DNA of 64,000 bases from Alphaproteobacteria bacterium (GTDB lineage Bacteria; Pseudomonadota; Alphaproteobacteria; MPNO01; UBA2964), in the NCBI GenBank assembly GCA_012103315.1, contig WLWZ01000001.1:806001-870000 (forward strand), read 5' to 3'. Positions 27,312 through 35,395 of this stretch are shown here, in pieces; positions within the stretch are counted from its first letter, which is position 1, and each line of letters starts with the position of its first letter. The notes under the pieces were generated by a model that was given only the letters and a program-made list of their open reading frames with translations, was not told the DNA's origin and did no database searches. The translations under genes were made by a program, and so were the position numbers.

Positions 27312-27680
27312 TTATCCTCGAAATTCTATTGCTTCACCGTCGGGGCCGGCAAAAACGACGCGTCGCCATCCTGTTTCACGTTCTTCGCGAGCGCCGGTGT
27401 CATGCGGTTCGGTGAGTACTGGAATACCGGCGTCTCTGAGTCGGGCAACGTCGCCATCAAAATTGTCGGACTCAAAACAAAAATGAAACCCGTTCATTTT
27501 GCCGGATCCGCAATGCACTAGCTCAAGGGTAGTATCTCCTGAGCGGAGATAGGTGATACGCATCCCGTCCGCGACGACCTGCTCATTGTAAATTTCACAG
27601 CCGAAATGCTCCTCATAGAACGCTGCGGATTGATCAATATCGGTCACATCAAGGGCAACGTGATCTATCCGTTTGAACAT
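27312..27680 (-). CDS. VOC-family protein (epimerase/glyoxalase-like)
   Basis: 122 residues, a single vicinal-oxygen-chelate module. It opens with RIDHVALDVTDIDQSAAFYE (metal-ligand His in DHVAL) and ends with FAGPDGEAIEFRG (Glu ligand); GFHFCFESDN supplies another His. Length and pattern suit methylmalonyl-CoA-epimerase-like or glyoxalase-like lyases. It is the first gene of the minus-strand unit with the three SDR paralogues, hinting that it isomerises or cleaves the compound they reduce or oxidise. Substrate is not known. Confidence 0.82.
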   Translation of the reverse strand: MFKRIDHVALDVTDIDQSAAFYEEHFGCEIYNEQVVADGMRITYLRSGDTTLELVHCGSGKMNGFHFCFESDNFDGDVARLRDAGIPVLTEPHDTGAREERETGWRRVVFAGPDGEAIEFRG

Positions 27681-27897
27681 TGGGGTTTCTCCTATGAATT
27701 ACCAAAATGTGAGCAGTAGCATTTACCGCGACTGTATGAGAGTCAAACTACTGCCACGGAAAGTTTGTGTGACTTCCTGAGAATCAGGCATGACGAGCGA
27801 AGTCGAGAGGAATATAAAGGCAGTGTCGGAAATTATATGGCACCGAGCGACTATTGGGGAATAGCAAGCTCATCTGCCGGTATCGGAGAAGGTAAAA

Positions 27898-28689
27898 ATG
27901 AAAAAGGGAATTTTAGTAGGAATTGTTGTGATCCTGCTCGCAGTAGTTGGCGGGGGCGTCTATGTGTTTTTGAATGCCGGTGACCTGATTAAACAGGTCG
28001 TTGAAGAGGTTGGCTCTAAAGCAACAAAAACTGATGTCACACTGAGCAAGGTCGACCTCTCGATTCAATCTGGCGAAGCGGCGCTAAAGGGTTTCCGAAT
28101 GGGCAATCCCGCAGGCTTCAAAACTGATAAAGCTATGAGCTTTGGTGCGGTGAGCGTCAAAATCGATACCGATACAGTTACCAAAGACGTGATTGTCATC
28201 AAAGAGGTGGTTATTTCGGCGCCGGATATCACTTATGAGTATGCTGATGGCAAAGCTAATTTCGATGTCATCCAGAAGAATGTTGAGGCGTTCGCCAAAG
28301 AAATGGGTGCCGGTGGTAACAAAGACGCCAAGGATGAAAAGGGTGGCAAGAAGCTGATTATCAATCATCTTTACGTTCGTGACGGCAAGGTAGCGATTAG
28401 TGCTGGTCTGTTAGCAGGTAAGAAAATCACGGTGCCTTTACCGACTATTCATCTGAAAGACATCGGTAAGAAGGAAAAAGGCGCTTCCGCCGGAGAAGTT
28501 GCTAGCCAGGTTATGGATTCGATCAGTAATAAGGTATCTGGCGTTGGCAAGATTGGAATGGATACCGCTGTTAAAGCTTTGAAAGGCGTAGCTGAAGGCG
28601 CCAAAAAGATGCTGGAAGGTGGCGCCGGCGGCGCTAGCAAGATGATGGAAGATACCGGCAAATCGATTAAGGGCTTGTTTGGAAAGTAG
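27898..28689 (+). CDS. AsmA-like membrane-anchored hypothetical protein
   Basis: 263 residues. An N-terminal membrane helix (residues 5-27) is preceded by MKK; a long beta-rich periplasmic part follows (VTLSKVDLSIQSGEAALKGF, KDVIVIKEVVISAPDITYEY) with the pattern seen in AsmA/DUF748-type proteins. The middle and C-terminus are Lys/Gly rich with helical repeats such as GAGGASKMMEDTGKSIKGL. A role in the envelope is likely but no specific function is claimed. It is a single-gene unit followed by a hairpin at 28704-28731. Confidence 0.65.
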   Translation: MKKGILVGIVVILLAVVGGGVYVFLNAGDLIKQVVEEVGSKATKTDVTLSKVDLSIQSGEAALKGFRMGNPAGFKTDKAMSFGAVSVKIDTDTVTKDVIVIKEVVISAPDITYEYADGKANFDVIQKNVEAFAKEMGAGGNKDAKDEKGGKKLIINHLYVRDGKVAISAGLLAGKKITVPLPTIHLKDIGKKEKGASAGEVASQVMDSISNKVSGVGKIGMDTAVKALKGVAEGAKKMLEGGAGGASKMMEDTGKSIKGLFGK

Positions 28690-28703
28690 AAGCTTGATGG
28701 TAT

Positions 28704-28731
28704 AAGGCGGTTGCTAACAGGTAACCGCCTT
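28704..28731 (+). terminator. Hairpin after the AsmA-like gene
   Basis: A perfect 9-bp stem, aaggcggtt (28704-28712) and aaccgcctt (28723-28731), with a 10-base loop, 15 bases after the stop codon. The downstream tract is only weakly T-rich (aactctac), so efficiency as an intrinsic terminator is uncertain. Confidence 0.5.
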
Positions 28732-28774
28732 AACTCTACAATAATGGCCTAAAGGATTGGCCAAGGAGGTCTTC

Positions 28775-29560
28775 ATGGCACCGGACGGAATGCAGTCGAT
28801 TAACATTCCTTCGCTTCAGGGCAAGGTCAGTGAAGAAGAATGGAAAGCACGCGTTGATCTCGCTTGCGCCTATCGTTTAGTCGCGCATTATGGCTGGACC
28901 CATGTCACAGCAAATCACATTTCTTTGCGTGTTCCTGGCGATGAAAAACATTTCCTCCTGAATCCTTATGGGCTCTTGTTTGACGAAGTCACCGCTTCGA
29001 GTTTGGTTAAAATCGATCTCGACGGAAATAAGATCATGGAGAGCGAATTCGGGATTAATCAGGCGGGGTATGTCATCCACAGTGCCATTCATGGGGCTCG
29101 TAAGGATATTACCTGTGCCATCCATACTCACACTGAGGCTGGGATGGCAGTGTCGTCGCAGAAGGCCGGTTTACTACCACTCAATATGAGCGCCATTCGG
29201 TTTTATGAGCGGATTGCGTATCATGACTATGAAGGGGTGACGGTAGATGTCGAGGAGCGCGAAAACATCGTCAAACATCTTGGCAATCACTATGCGATGA
29301 TCTTGCGTAATCATGGGTTACTGACGCTTGGCCGTAACCTCGGTGAAGCATTTTATCTGATGTATAATCTTGAAAAAGCCTGTCGTGCCCAAGTGGCAGC
29401 AATGGCCGGTGGTGCTGAGCTTGAGATACCACCTGAACATGTTTTGCAAAAATCAGCTGAGCAAAGCTGGCGACCCAACAACAATTATACCGATGAACAT
29501 CCCGCTTGGCCGGCGATGATGCGGAAGATGGACAGAGTCGACCCGTCTTATAGGGATTAA
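28775..29560 (+). CDS. Class II aldolase/adducin-family protein
   Basis: About 261 residues. The start at 28775 is fixed by a strong Shine-Dalgarno aaggaggt at 28763-28770. Fold motifs: NHISLRVPG, zinc-binding AIHTHTEAGMAVSS (HxH) and RNHGLLTLG for the third His. The LGxNLGEAFYLMYNLEKACRAQV helix is typical. Members are fuculose/ribulose-phosphate aldolases or decarboxylases; no phosphate-substrate motif settles the reaction. It is the first of four homologues in the window (others at 44366, 53673, 59222). It lies between an AsmA-like gene and a convergent PhyH gene. Confidence 0.88.
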   Translation: MAPDGMQSINIPSLQGKVSEEEWKARVDLACAYRLVAHYGWTHVTANHISLRVPGDEKHFLLNPYGLLFDEVTASSLVKIDLDGNKIMESEFGINQAGYVIHSAIHGARKDITCAIHTHTEAGMAVSSQKAGLLPLNMSAIRFYERIAYHDYEGVTVDVEERENIVKHLGNHYAMILRNHGLLTLGRNLGEAFYLMYNLEKACRAQVAAMAGGAELEIPPEHVLQKSAEQSWRPNNNYTDEHPAWPAMMRKMDRVDPSYRD

Positions 29561-29582
29561 TTCTAATTGCTCGATGTGAGCC

Positions 29583-30410
29583 TTAGCTTTTGCCGCCTGC
29601 CTCGATCTTTTGTGCCGTTATCGACATGAATTTCTCGCGAGTCTCGGTCATTGCTTTAATACAGGCCGGGTCGAGATCGTGTTTAGGCAACGGATCTGCC
29701 CCCCAATATCCATACTTGTCTTCCCCACGTAGAAGCATTGCTGTGGCTCCTTCAAATCGTGTTTCCTTTACATGTGGTGCCACATAGTGGATCGAGAAAC
29801 CAATCCTCGGATGGTTTGCTTCATTAGGACCAGAGCTGTGCACGACACTCTCATGATGAAACACAGCTTGACCTGCATTTAGCTCGGCATAGACAGCTTT
29901 TTCCTCTGGTACATCGATCACGTGTTGACCGAGACCAGCGAGATTATTGGGGTCGGGTATGATTTCGTGGATAGATTTTTGTTTGTGAGAGCCTGGGATA
30001 TACCGAAGACACCCGGATTCGACTGTTGAATCGTTGAAACCTAGCCAGGCCGTTACGGTTTCCGCAGGCTCAAAGCCGTATACGAAGCTATCGGTGTGCC
30101 AGGATATAAAACGAGGATCATTTGCTTTTTTGGTAAAAAACGAAGCCCCCCAACACAGGATGTTTGGACCTATTAAATCCTCGAGCGCGTCCAAAAGCTT
30201 CTCGTTGCTAACGACGTCACATAGCCAGGGAAACGGCAGCTGTGCCTTTATTCGGAAACGGTTCTGTGGTTCTTCACCGAGTTCCTCTTCCAGCGCATTA
30301 AACTTTTGCCAGAGGCCGTTCGCTTCCTCGGGCGTGTACACGTCATGGGGAAATAGAAAGCCGTCATCCTTGAATTGCTGTACCTGTTGATCCGTAAGCG
30401 CCTTAGTCAT
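29583..30410 (-). CDS. Phytanoyl-CoA dioxygenase (PhyH) family protein
   Basis: 275 residues, a non-haem Fe(II)/2-oxoglutarate oxygenase. Iron ligands are visible as HxD in SWHTDSFVYG and the distal His in SVVHSSGPNEANHPR; the Arg in PRIGFSIHY is positioned to bind 2-oxoglutarate. It hydroxylates next to a carbonyl or on an aliphatic ligand. It is the last gene of the minus-strand unit acyl-CoA dehydrogenase - crotonase - PhyH (14 bases after the crotonase), so the substrate may be related to an acyl-CoA or its precursor. Confidence 0.88.
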   Translation of the reverse strand: MTKALTDQQVQQFKDDGFLFPHDVYTPEEANGLWQKFNALEEELGEEPQNRFRIKAQLPFPWLCDVVSNEKLLDALEDLIGPNILCWGASFFTKKANDPRFISWHTDSFVYGFEPAETVTAWLGFNDSTVESGCLRYIPGSHKQKSIHEIIPDPNNLAGLGQHVIDVPEEKAVYAELNAGQAVFHHESVVHSSGPNEANHPRIGFSIHYVAPHVKETRFEGATAMLLRGEDKYGYWGADPLPKHDLDPACIKAMTETREKFMSITAQKIEAGGKS

Positions 30411-30424
30411 TGTCGAATTCCTGG

Positions 30425-31297
30425 CTATTTCCGTTTGTAAGTGCCGACGCCCGGACGAAAGGTTTTTTCGTCAAGGAATTGTTTCATGCCTTCCTGACGA
30501 CCTTGTTCTTTGTCCACCCGTTGGAGAGCATCACTTTTGCAACGCAAATAATCGGCTGCTTGTTCCATATTCATATCGCGGACAGACCGAATAGCTTCTT
30601 TGGTGTAGCGGATCGCCCACGGGTTCTTTTTTAACAATTTGCGGGCAATCTTCAATGTTTCGGATTTCAATTTAGCGTGCGGCACGGAGAAGTTTACGAA
30701 CTTCATGGCCGCGGCTTCCTTGCCATTGAACGTGTCACCGGAAATCGAGTACCACATGGCATCACGCATGCTCATGACCTGATTGACATTCCAACCAACG
30801 AGCCCGCCAGGGATGTGTCCCCAATTGATTTCTGAAATACCAAATGTCGCGGTATGGGATGCTATCGCAACATCGCAGGAAACGATGGGGGTTAGCCCGC
30901 CGCCAAAGACAAATCCGTTGACCATCGCGATCGTTGGTTTGGGGAAACCAATCAAGCGGTAGGAGCGCCAGCTCTCGGAAGCCGCTGCTGCGCGGGAACG
31001 AGCAACCGGGTCATTGGATAAGCCGCGAAAATATGTCTTGAGGTCCTGCCCAGCTGAAAACGCTTTACCGGCTCCCGTAAGGATGAGGACCTTGGTGTCA
31101 GAATCGACTGCAAGTCGTTCCAGTGCATCATCCATTTCATGATGCAGTTCGGGACTCATTGCATTGCGTTTCTCTGGCCGGTTGAGCGTTAGGACCGTGA
31201 TACCGTCCTTACGCTGTTCGACGAGTACGTTCTTATACTTGTATTTCCCCGCCGTTTTTCTTGGGGGCGCTTTCTTGGCAGTTGGTTTCTTTGCCAT
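30425..31297 (-). CDS. Feruloyl-CoA hydratase-lyase-like crotonase with N-terminal basic tail
   Basis: 290 residues. The crotonase core starts at about residue 20 with NVLVEQRKDGITVLTLNRPEK; oxyanion-hole segments are AFSAGQDLKTYF and GFVFGGGLTP. The set QDLKTYF, FGISEINWGHIPGG, ADYLRCK and FLDEKTFRPGVGTYKR matches p-hydroxycinnamoyl-CoA hydratase-lyase (Ech/FerB type). The first about 20 residues (AKKPTAKKAPPRKTAGK) are a lysine/proline/alanine-rich, histone-like extension. It is related to the crotonase at 37543, whose basic tail is at the other end. In the same unit are an acyl-CoA dehydrogenase upstream and PhyH downstream. Confidence 0.85.
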   Translation of the reverse strand: MAKKPTAKKAPPRKTAGKYKYKNVLVEQRKDGITVLTLNRPEKRNAMSPELHHEMDDALERLAVDSDTKVLILTGAGKAFSAGQDLKTYFRGLSNDPVARSRAAAASESWRSYRLIGFPKPTIAMVNGFVFGGGLTPIVSCDVAIASHTATFGISEINWGHIPGGLVGWNVNQVMSMRDAMWYSISGDTFNGKEAAAMKFVNFSVPHAKLKSETLKIARKLLKKNPWAIRYTKEAIRSVRDMNMEQAADYLRCKSDALQRVDKEQGRQEGMKQFLDEKTFRPGVGTYKRK

Positions 31298-31333
31298 AAC
31301 TGATCTCCCTATGGGTCGGAATTGATCGTATTA

Positions 31334-32491
31334 TTAATATTCTCGTAAAACATTGCGCGCGATGACCATTTTCATGATTTCTGTTGGACCTTCGGTAATC
31401 CGAAAGCTCCGGGATTGTCGCCAGAAATTCTCGATTGGCAAATCTGTGGTCAAGCCTATTCCGCCATGTACTTGCAGGCATCGATCGGCTGCGCGGAAGC
31501 CGAGTTCATCCGCATACATTTTCTGAATAAAGCCATCGGTACGATCGATATCGCCTTCTGCAGCGCGGCTCGCGACGTTAAAGACCATTAGCCGTGCGGC
31601 CTGTAGTTCTACATAGGTGTCGGTTATCATCCACTGGACGGCTTGCCGGTTTGCAAGCGGTTCACCAAAGGTCTCGCGTTGCTTGGCATAGTCACACATC
31701 ATATCGAGACAACGTTGTGCCGTGCCGACGCCACGTGATCCATGTTTTAACCGTCCGTTTGCCAGAAATCGTTGGCCAAGAGAAAACCCCTGACCTTCGT
31801 CGCCAATGCGTTTTTCGACAGGAACTCGAACGTTGTCGAAATGAATCTCGCAAGGCCAGTCACCCATCATTGTCTCAAATTTAGTGGTGATGTTGACGCC
31901 AGGCGAATCCATATCGACCAAGAACATTGAGATGCCGCCGCGCGAACCTTTTTCGCGGTCCGTTGCGGCAAGAAGCTGGCAGAAATCTGCCTCTTCGGCG
32001 CCTGTGATGAACCGTTTGGTTCCATTGATGACGTATTCGTTTCCCTCGAGAACGGCCGTCGTGCGCATGCCGCCCGGGTCTCCTCCGGCATCGGGCTCGG
32101 TCTGACCAAAGCAGGCTTCTTTTTCGCCATTGAGGACAGGATAGAGATACAGTTCCTTCATCTCGTCGCTAAGCTCGTATAGAGGCGCACGGACTTGTGG
32201 GCCCATGATGCCGCCAAGTCCGCGTGTCGGCACAGCGACAGTTCGTCCCAGCTGTTCCCAGACGATACAAAGCGATACGAGGTCGGCCCCGACGCCACCA
32301 TATTCCTCGGGCACCTCCATCTTCCAAAGACCAAGCTCTTTTGAGCGCGCGTGATACTTTTCCTGCCATTCAGGCTTTAGTCGACCATCTTCACTACAGG
32401 TCTCCATCTCAACGGGGATCATCTCCTCGTCCACAAATCGTTTCATTGTGTCGCGAAAAAGTTGGTGTTCTTCGGAAAGAGGATATTCCAT
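31334..32491 (-). CDS. Acyl-CoA dehydrogenase
   Basis: About 385 residues beginning MEYPLSEEHQLFRDTMKRF; the ATG at 32491 follows agggaga, and the 71 codons open upstream are not family-like. Marks: CFGQTEPDAGGDPGGMRT, NGTKRFITGAEEADF, YAKQRETFGEPLANRQAVQ, QVHGGIGLTTDLPIENF and ITEGPTEIMKM. The middle motif and C-terminus are nearly the same as in the enzyme at 33688-34845, so the two divergent dehydrogenases are paralogues. First gene of the unit with the hydratase-lyase-like crotonase. Confidence 0.9.
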   Translation of the reverse strand: MEYPLSEEHQLFRDTMKRFVDEEMIPVEMETCSEDGRLKPEWQEKYHARSKELGLWKMEVPEEYGGVGADLVSLCIVWEQLGRTVAVPTRGLGGIMGPQVRAPLYELSDEMKELYLYPVLNGEKEACFGQTEPDAGGDPGGMRTTAVLEGNEYVINGTKRFITGAEEADFCQLLAATDREKGSRGGISMFLVDMDSPGVNITTKFETMMGDWPCEIHFDNVRVPVEKRIGDEGQGFSLGQRFLANGRLKHGSRGVGTAQRCLDMMCDYAKQRETFGEPLANRQAVQWMITDTYVELQAARLMVFNVASRAAEGDIDRTDGFIQKMYADELGFRAADRCLQVHGGIGLTTDLPIENFWRQSRSFRITEGPTEIMKMVIARNVLREY

Positions 32492-32646
32492 CCCATTGTC
32501 TCCCTGGCCGTGTGTTTTTGTGGTGCAATGATCGGAGCGAGATCGGTAGTTGTCAATGCGATGGCGCAGATTGACCCTCTGCCGTGACAAGTCTAGAAAA
32601 GATAAAGACCCTAAAATAGGGGCAATGGATGACAGGGAGAGATAAG

Positions 32647-33642
32647 ATGGCAGATGAGTTCCGTGCCTTGGTTCTGGAAGAGGCGGAAAAGGGTGTTTCG
32701 GCATCGATTCAGCAGCTTACCGATGACCAGCTTCCGGAAGGTGACGTAACAGTCGCTATCTCCCACTCAACATTGAACTATAAGGATGGCATGGTCCTAA
32801 AGGGGATTGGCCGACTAGTTCGGAATTACCCTCATGTACCCGGCATCGATTTCGCGGGAACCGTCGAAAGCTCGGAGTCTGATGATTATAAGCCCGGCGA
32901 CAACGTAGTCTTGACGGGCTGGCGTGTTGGTGAAGCGCATTGGGGCGGTTACGCTCAAAAAGCACGCGTTAAATCTGATTGGCTTGTGCCATTACCATCG
33001 TCAATGACGGAACAGCGGGCTATGGCAATCGGCACCGCTGGGTTTACGGCAATGTTGGCTGTGATGGAGCTCGAAGCGCATGGCATCACGCCTAAAAGCG
33101 GACCGATTCTTGTAACGGGTGGCAATGGCGGTGTTGGCGGTGTGGCGATTAGTATTCTATCAGGGTGCGGTTACGAGGTTCATGCCTCTACCGGGCGACC
33201 TCAACTGGCTGATCATTTGAAATCGATTGGGGCTAGCGAAATCATTTCTCGCGAAGAACTCGATGTCGTTCCGGAAAGGCCGTTAATCGCTGAACGTTGG
33301 GCGGGCGTTGTGGATGCCGTAGGTGGGAACACACTGGCGTCAATATTGCCGCAGATGAAGTACCGCGGTGCGGTTGCAGCTTGTGGCCTTGCCGGCGGTG
33401 CCGAGCTCAACTCGACGGTTATTCCCTTTCTGCTACGGGGTGTAAAACTGCTCGGCATAGACTCGGTTATGTGTCCGTTTGACCAGAGAAAAAAGGCTTG
33501 GGAGAGGCTCGCCGCTGATCTTTCGATGGAGTCCCTCGATGCCCTGACGAAAATTGTGCCGTTAGGAGACTTGCCTGAGTTAGCTGGGCAAATTCTGAAA
33601 GGGGAAACCCAAGGGCGTGTAGTAGTTGACGTAAATGCATAA
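32647..33642 (+). CDS. AcuI/YhdH-type acrylyl-CoA reductase (MDR family)
   Basis: 331 residues from ATG 32647, preceded by agggagag; an in-frame ATG at 32629 is less likely. Zinc-free medium-chain reductase: HSTLNYKDGMVLKGIGRLVR and YPHVPGIDFAGTVESS are hallmark AcuI/YhdH segments, and the NADPH-binding loop is VTGGNGGVGGVAISIL. The family reduces acryloyl-CoA to propionyl-CoA, important in DMSP and 3-hydroxypropionate metabolism. Here it begins a plus-strand run with acyl-CoA dehydrogenase, thioesterase, CoA ligase and crotonase genes, suggesting enoyl-CoA reduction in that pathway. Confidence 0.88.
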   Translation: MADEFRALVLEEAEKGVSASIQQLTDDQLPEGDVTVAISHSTLNYKDGMVLKGIGRLVRNYPHVPGIDFAGTVESSESDDYKPGDNVVLTGWRVGEAHWGGYAQKARVKSDWLVPLPSSMTEQRAMAIGTAGFTAMLAVMELEAHGITPKSGPILVTGGNGGVGGVAISILSGCGYEVHASTGRPQLADHLKSIGASEIISREELDVVPERPLIAERWAGVVDAVGGNTLASILPQMKYRGAVAACGLAGGAELNSTVIPFLLRGVKLLGIDSVMCPFDQRKKAWERLAADLSMESLDALTKIVPLGDLPELAGQILKGETQGRVVVDVNA

Positions 33643-33687
33643 TACTAAACAAGAATAATGAAACAGTAGCGGTAGGGGGTAACAGGG

Positions 33688-34845
33688 ATGGATTTCAATC
33701 TTCCGGAAGAGTTACAAATGCTGAAGGACAATCTTCGGCGATTCGTTGACACTGAGCTCATTCCGATTGAACGCGAAACTAATGATGGCACCGAATTTTT
33801 GCCAGGCGTTCAGGAAACGCTGGAAGAAAAGGCGAGGGACCTGGGCCTTTGGTTGTTTGATGTACCCGAAGAGTTTGGTGGTCTCGGCCTTGGCCATTTG
33901 TCGAAAGCGGTTATGTGGGAAGAAATGGCGCGCACCATTGCTATTCCAGCGCGGAACGCTTCGATTTTTGGGCCTCGAGTCAGCCCAATCCTTTACTCGC
34001 TTAATGACGAGCAAAAAGAAAAGTTTCTCTATCCGTGTGTTAAAGGCGAAAAAACCAGCTGTTTTTGCCAGACCGAACCCGAAGCCGGTGGCGATCCTGG
34101 CGGTATGCGGACAACAGCTGTTCGTGATGGTGATGACTACATTATCAACGGCCACAAACGCTTTATTACGGGCGCCAGTCACGCCGATTTTGCACAGGTA
34201 GTTACGGCTACTGATCGAGAAAAGGGTTCGCGCGGCGGACTTACGGTGTTTCTTGTCGATATGGATACGCCGGGGATCACGAAGTTACGGCAACAGGACA
34301 TGATGATTGCTGATAAGCCTTGGGAAATCCTGTTTGAGGATGTCCGAGTACCAGCCTCTCAGCGCGTCGGCGAAGAAGGTGATGGCATGCGCGCTGCACA
34401 GAGCTGGCTAACGGAAGGTCGTTTGCGACATGGCGCGAGGGGCGTTGGCGTTATCACCCGTTGTCTCGAACTCGCTGCAACCTACGCCAATCAGCGCTCT
34501 ACCTTCGGGGCTAAGCTTTCGTCGCGGCAAACTGTCCAGAATATGCTGGTAGATATGTTCCAAAACCGACATCAGCTGCAGTTGATGGTCTATAACGCAG
34601 CATGGCGTGCGGATCAGGGTGAGGATGTCCGCAAAGAATCCTACATGTGTAAGTATTTTGGCGATGAAATGTCGTTCCAGGCAGCAGATCGCTGTATGCA
34701 GATTCATGGCGGTATGGGGCTTACTAAAGATTTGCCGATTGAGCAGTTTTTCCGTGATCAGCGCAGCATGGTTATTACCGAAGGACCAACAGAAATTCTC
34801 AAAATGGCGTTGGCACGCCAAATTTTGCGTGATTACGGCGAGTGA
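33688..34845 (+). CDS. Acyl-CoA dehydrogenase
   Basis: 385 residues. Signatures: SCFCQTEPEAGGDPGGMRT, NGHKRFITGASHADF, YANQRSTFGAKLSSRQTVQ, QIHGGMGLTKDLPIEQFF and ITEGPTEILKMALARQILRDY. Extensive similarity to the divergent paralogue at 31334-32491, with the same length. Part of a plus-strand run: 45 bases after the AcuI-type reductase and 9 before the PaaI thioesterase. Given the adjoining hydratase-lyase-like crotonase and CoA ligase, a phenylpropanoyl-CoA or short acyl-CoA substrate is plausible but not shown. Confidence 0.9.
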   Translation: MDFNLPEELQMLKDNLRRFVDTELIPIERETNDGTEFLPGVQETLEEKARDLGLWLFDVPEEFGGLGLGHLSKAVMWEEMARTIAIPARNASIFGPRVSPILYSLNDEQKEKFLYPCVKGEKTSCFCQTEPEAGGDPGGMRTTAVRDGDDYIINGHKRFITGASHADFAQVVTATDREKGSRGGLTVFLVDMDTPGITKLRQQDMMIADKPWEILFEDVRVPASQRVGEEGDGMRAAQSWLTEGRLRHGARGVGVITRCLELAATYANQRSTFGAKLSSRQTVQNMLVDMFQNRHQLQLMVYNAAWRADQGEDVRKESYMCKYFGDEMSFQAADRCMQIHGGMGLTKDLPIEQFFRDQRSMVITEGPTEILKMALARQILRDYGE

Positions 34846-34854
34846 GAGAACGGC

Positions 34855-35364
34855 ATGGCGAACGAAACAGAAGACAGTATGTCTGACCTGCCGCCGGCTC
34901 GTCCGAGCCTTAAAGCATTTGCGGCGTTTGCAGATCATATCGGGATTCGTGTTGTTGAGTGGGAGCTTGATCGCTGTGTGATTGAGTTTGATGTGGAAGA
35001 CCATTTGCTCAATGGAACCGGTGTTTTACATGGTGGGTGCATGTCGACCGTTATCGATACAGCGTTAGCGCACGCGGCGATTTACTGCACGGTTCCTGAA
35101 AATTATCGGTCGGGTGCGACGGTAACGCTTACGGTGAATTTCATATTACCTGTCAAAAAAGGTAACCGGGTAACAGTTGAATCTAAGAAGACTGGTGGTG
35201 GTCGGACAATGTTTATGTCTGTAGCTGAAGCGCGTGACCAGGATGGACGTATCCTGGCAACAGGTCAGGGCATTGGTCGTTATCGGGATGGGTGTCACCT
35301 ACCGGAAGGACTGCCGCGCCCCGATGGTGTGCCGGACGGCAAGTCACCTGGTCGTTTTTCATAG
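34855..35364 (+). CDS. PaaI-type hotdog-fold thioesterase
   Basis: 169 residues. The hotdog core shows DHLLNGTGVLHGGCMSTVIDTALAHA, the PaaI family pattern (N...LHGG...D) with the catalytic acidic residue in the central helix, followed by VTLTVNFILPVKKGNRV. These enzymes release CoA from aryl- or acyl-CoA dead-end intermediates. It starts 9 bases after the acyl-CoA dehydrogenase. An alternative start is the Met at about 34879 (MSDLPPA). The C-terminus is Pro/Gly rich and short. Confidence 0.87.
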   Translation: MANETEDSMSDLPPARPSLKAFAAFADHIGIRVVEWELDRCVIEFDVEDHLLNGTGVLHGGCMSTVIDTALAHAAIYCTVPENYRSGATVTLTVNFILPVKKGNRVTVESKKTGGGRTMFMSVAEARDQDGRILATGQGIGRYRDGCHLPEGLPRPDGVPDGKSPGRFS

Positions 35365-35395
35365 ACAGATGTAACCCTCAGAGCGAGATATCATA

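Noticed and set aside
26778..27486. Plus-strand ORFs of 155 and 153 codons
   Set aside because: Antisense to SDR copy 3 and the VOC gene; similar shadows occur opposite the other SDR copies.
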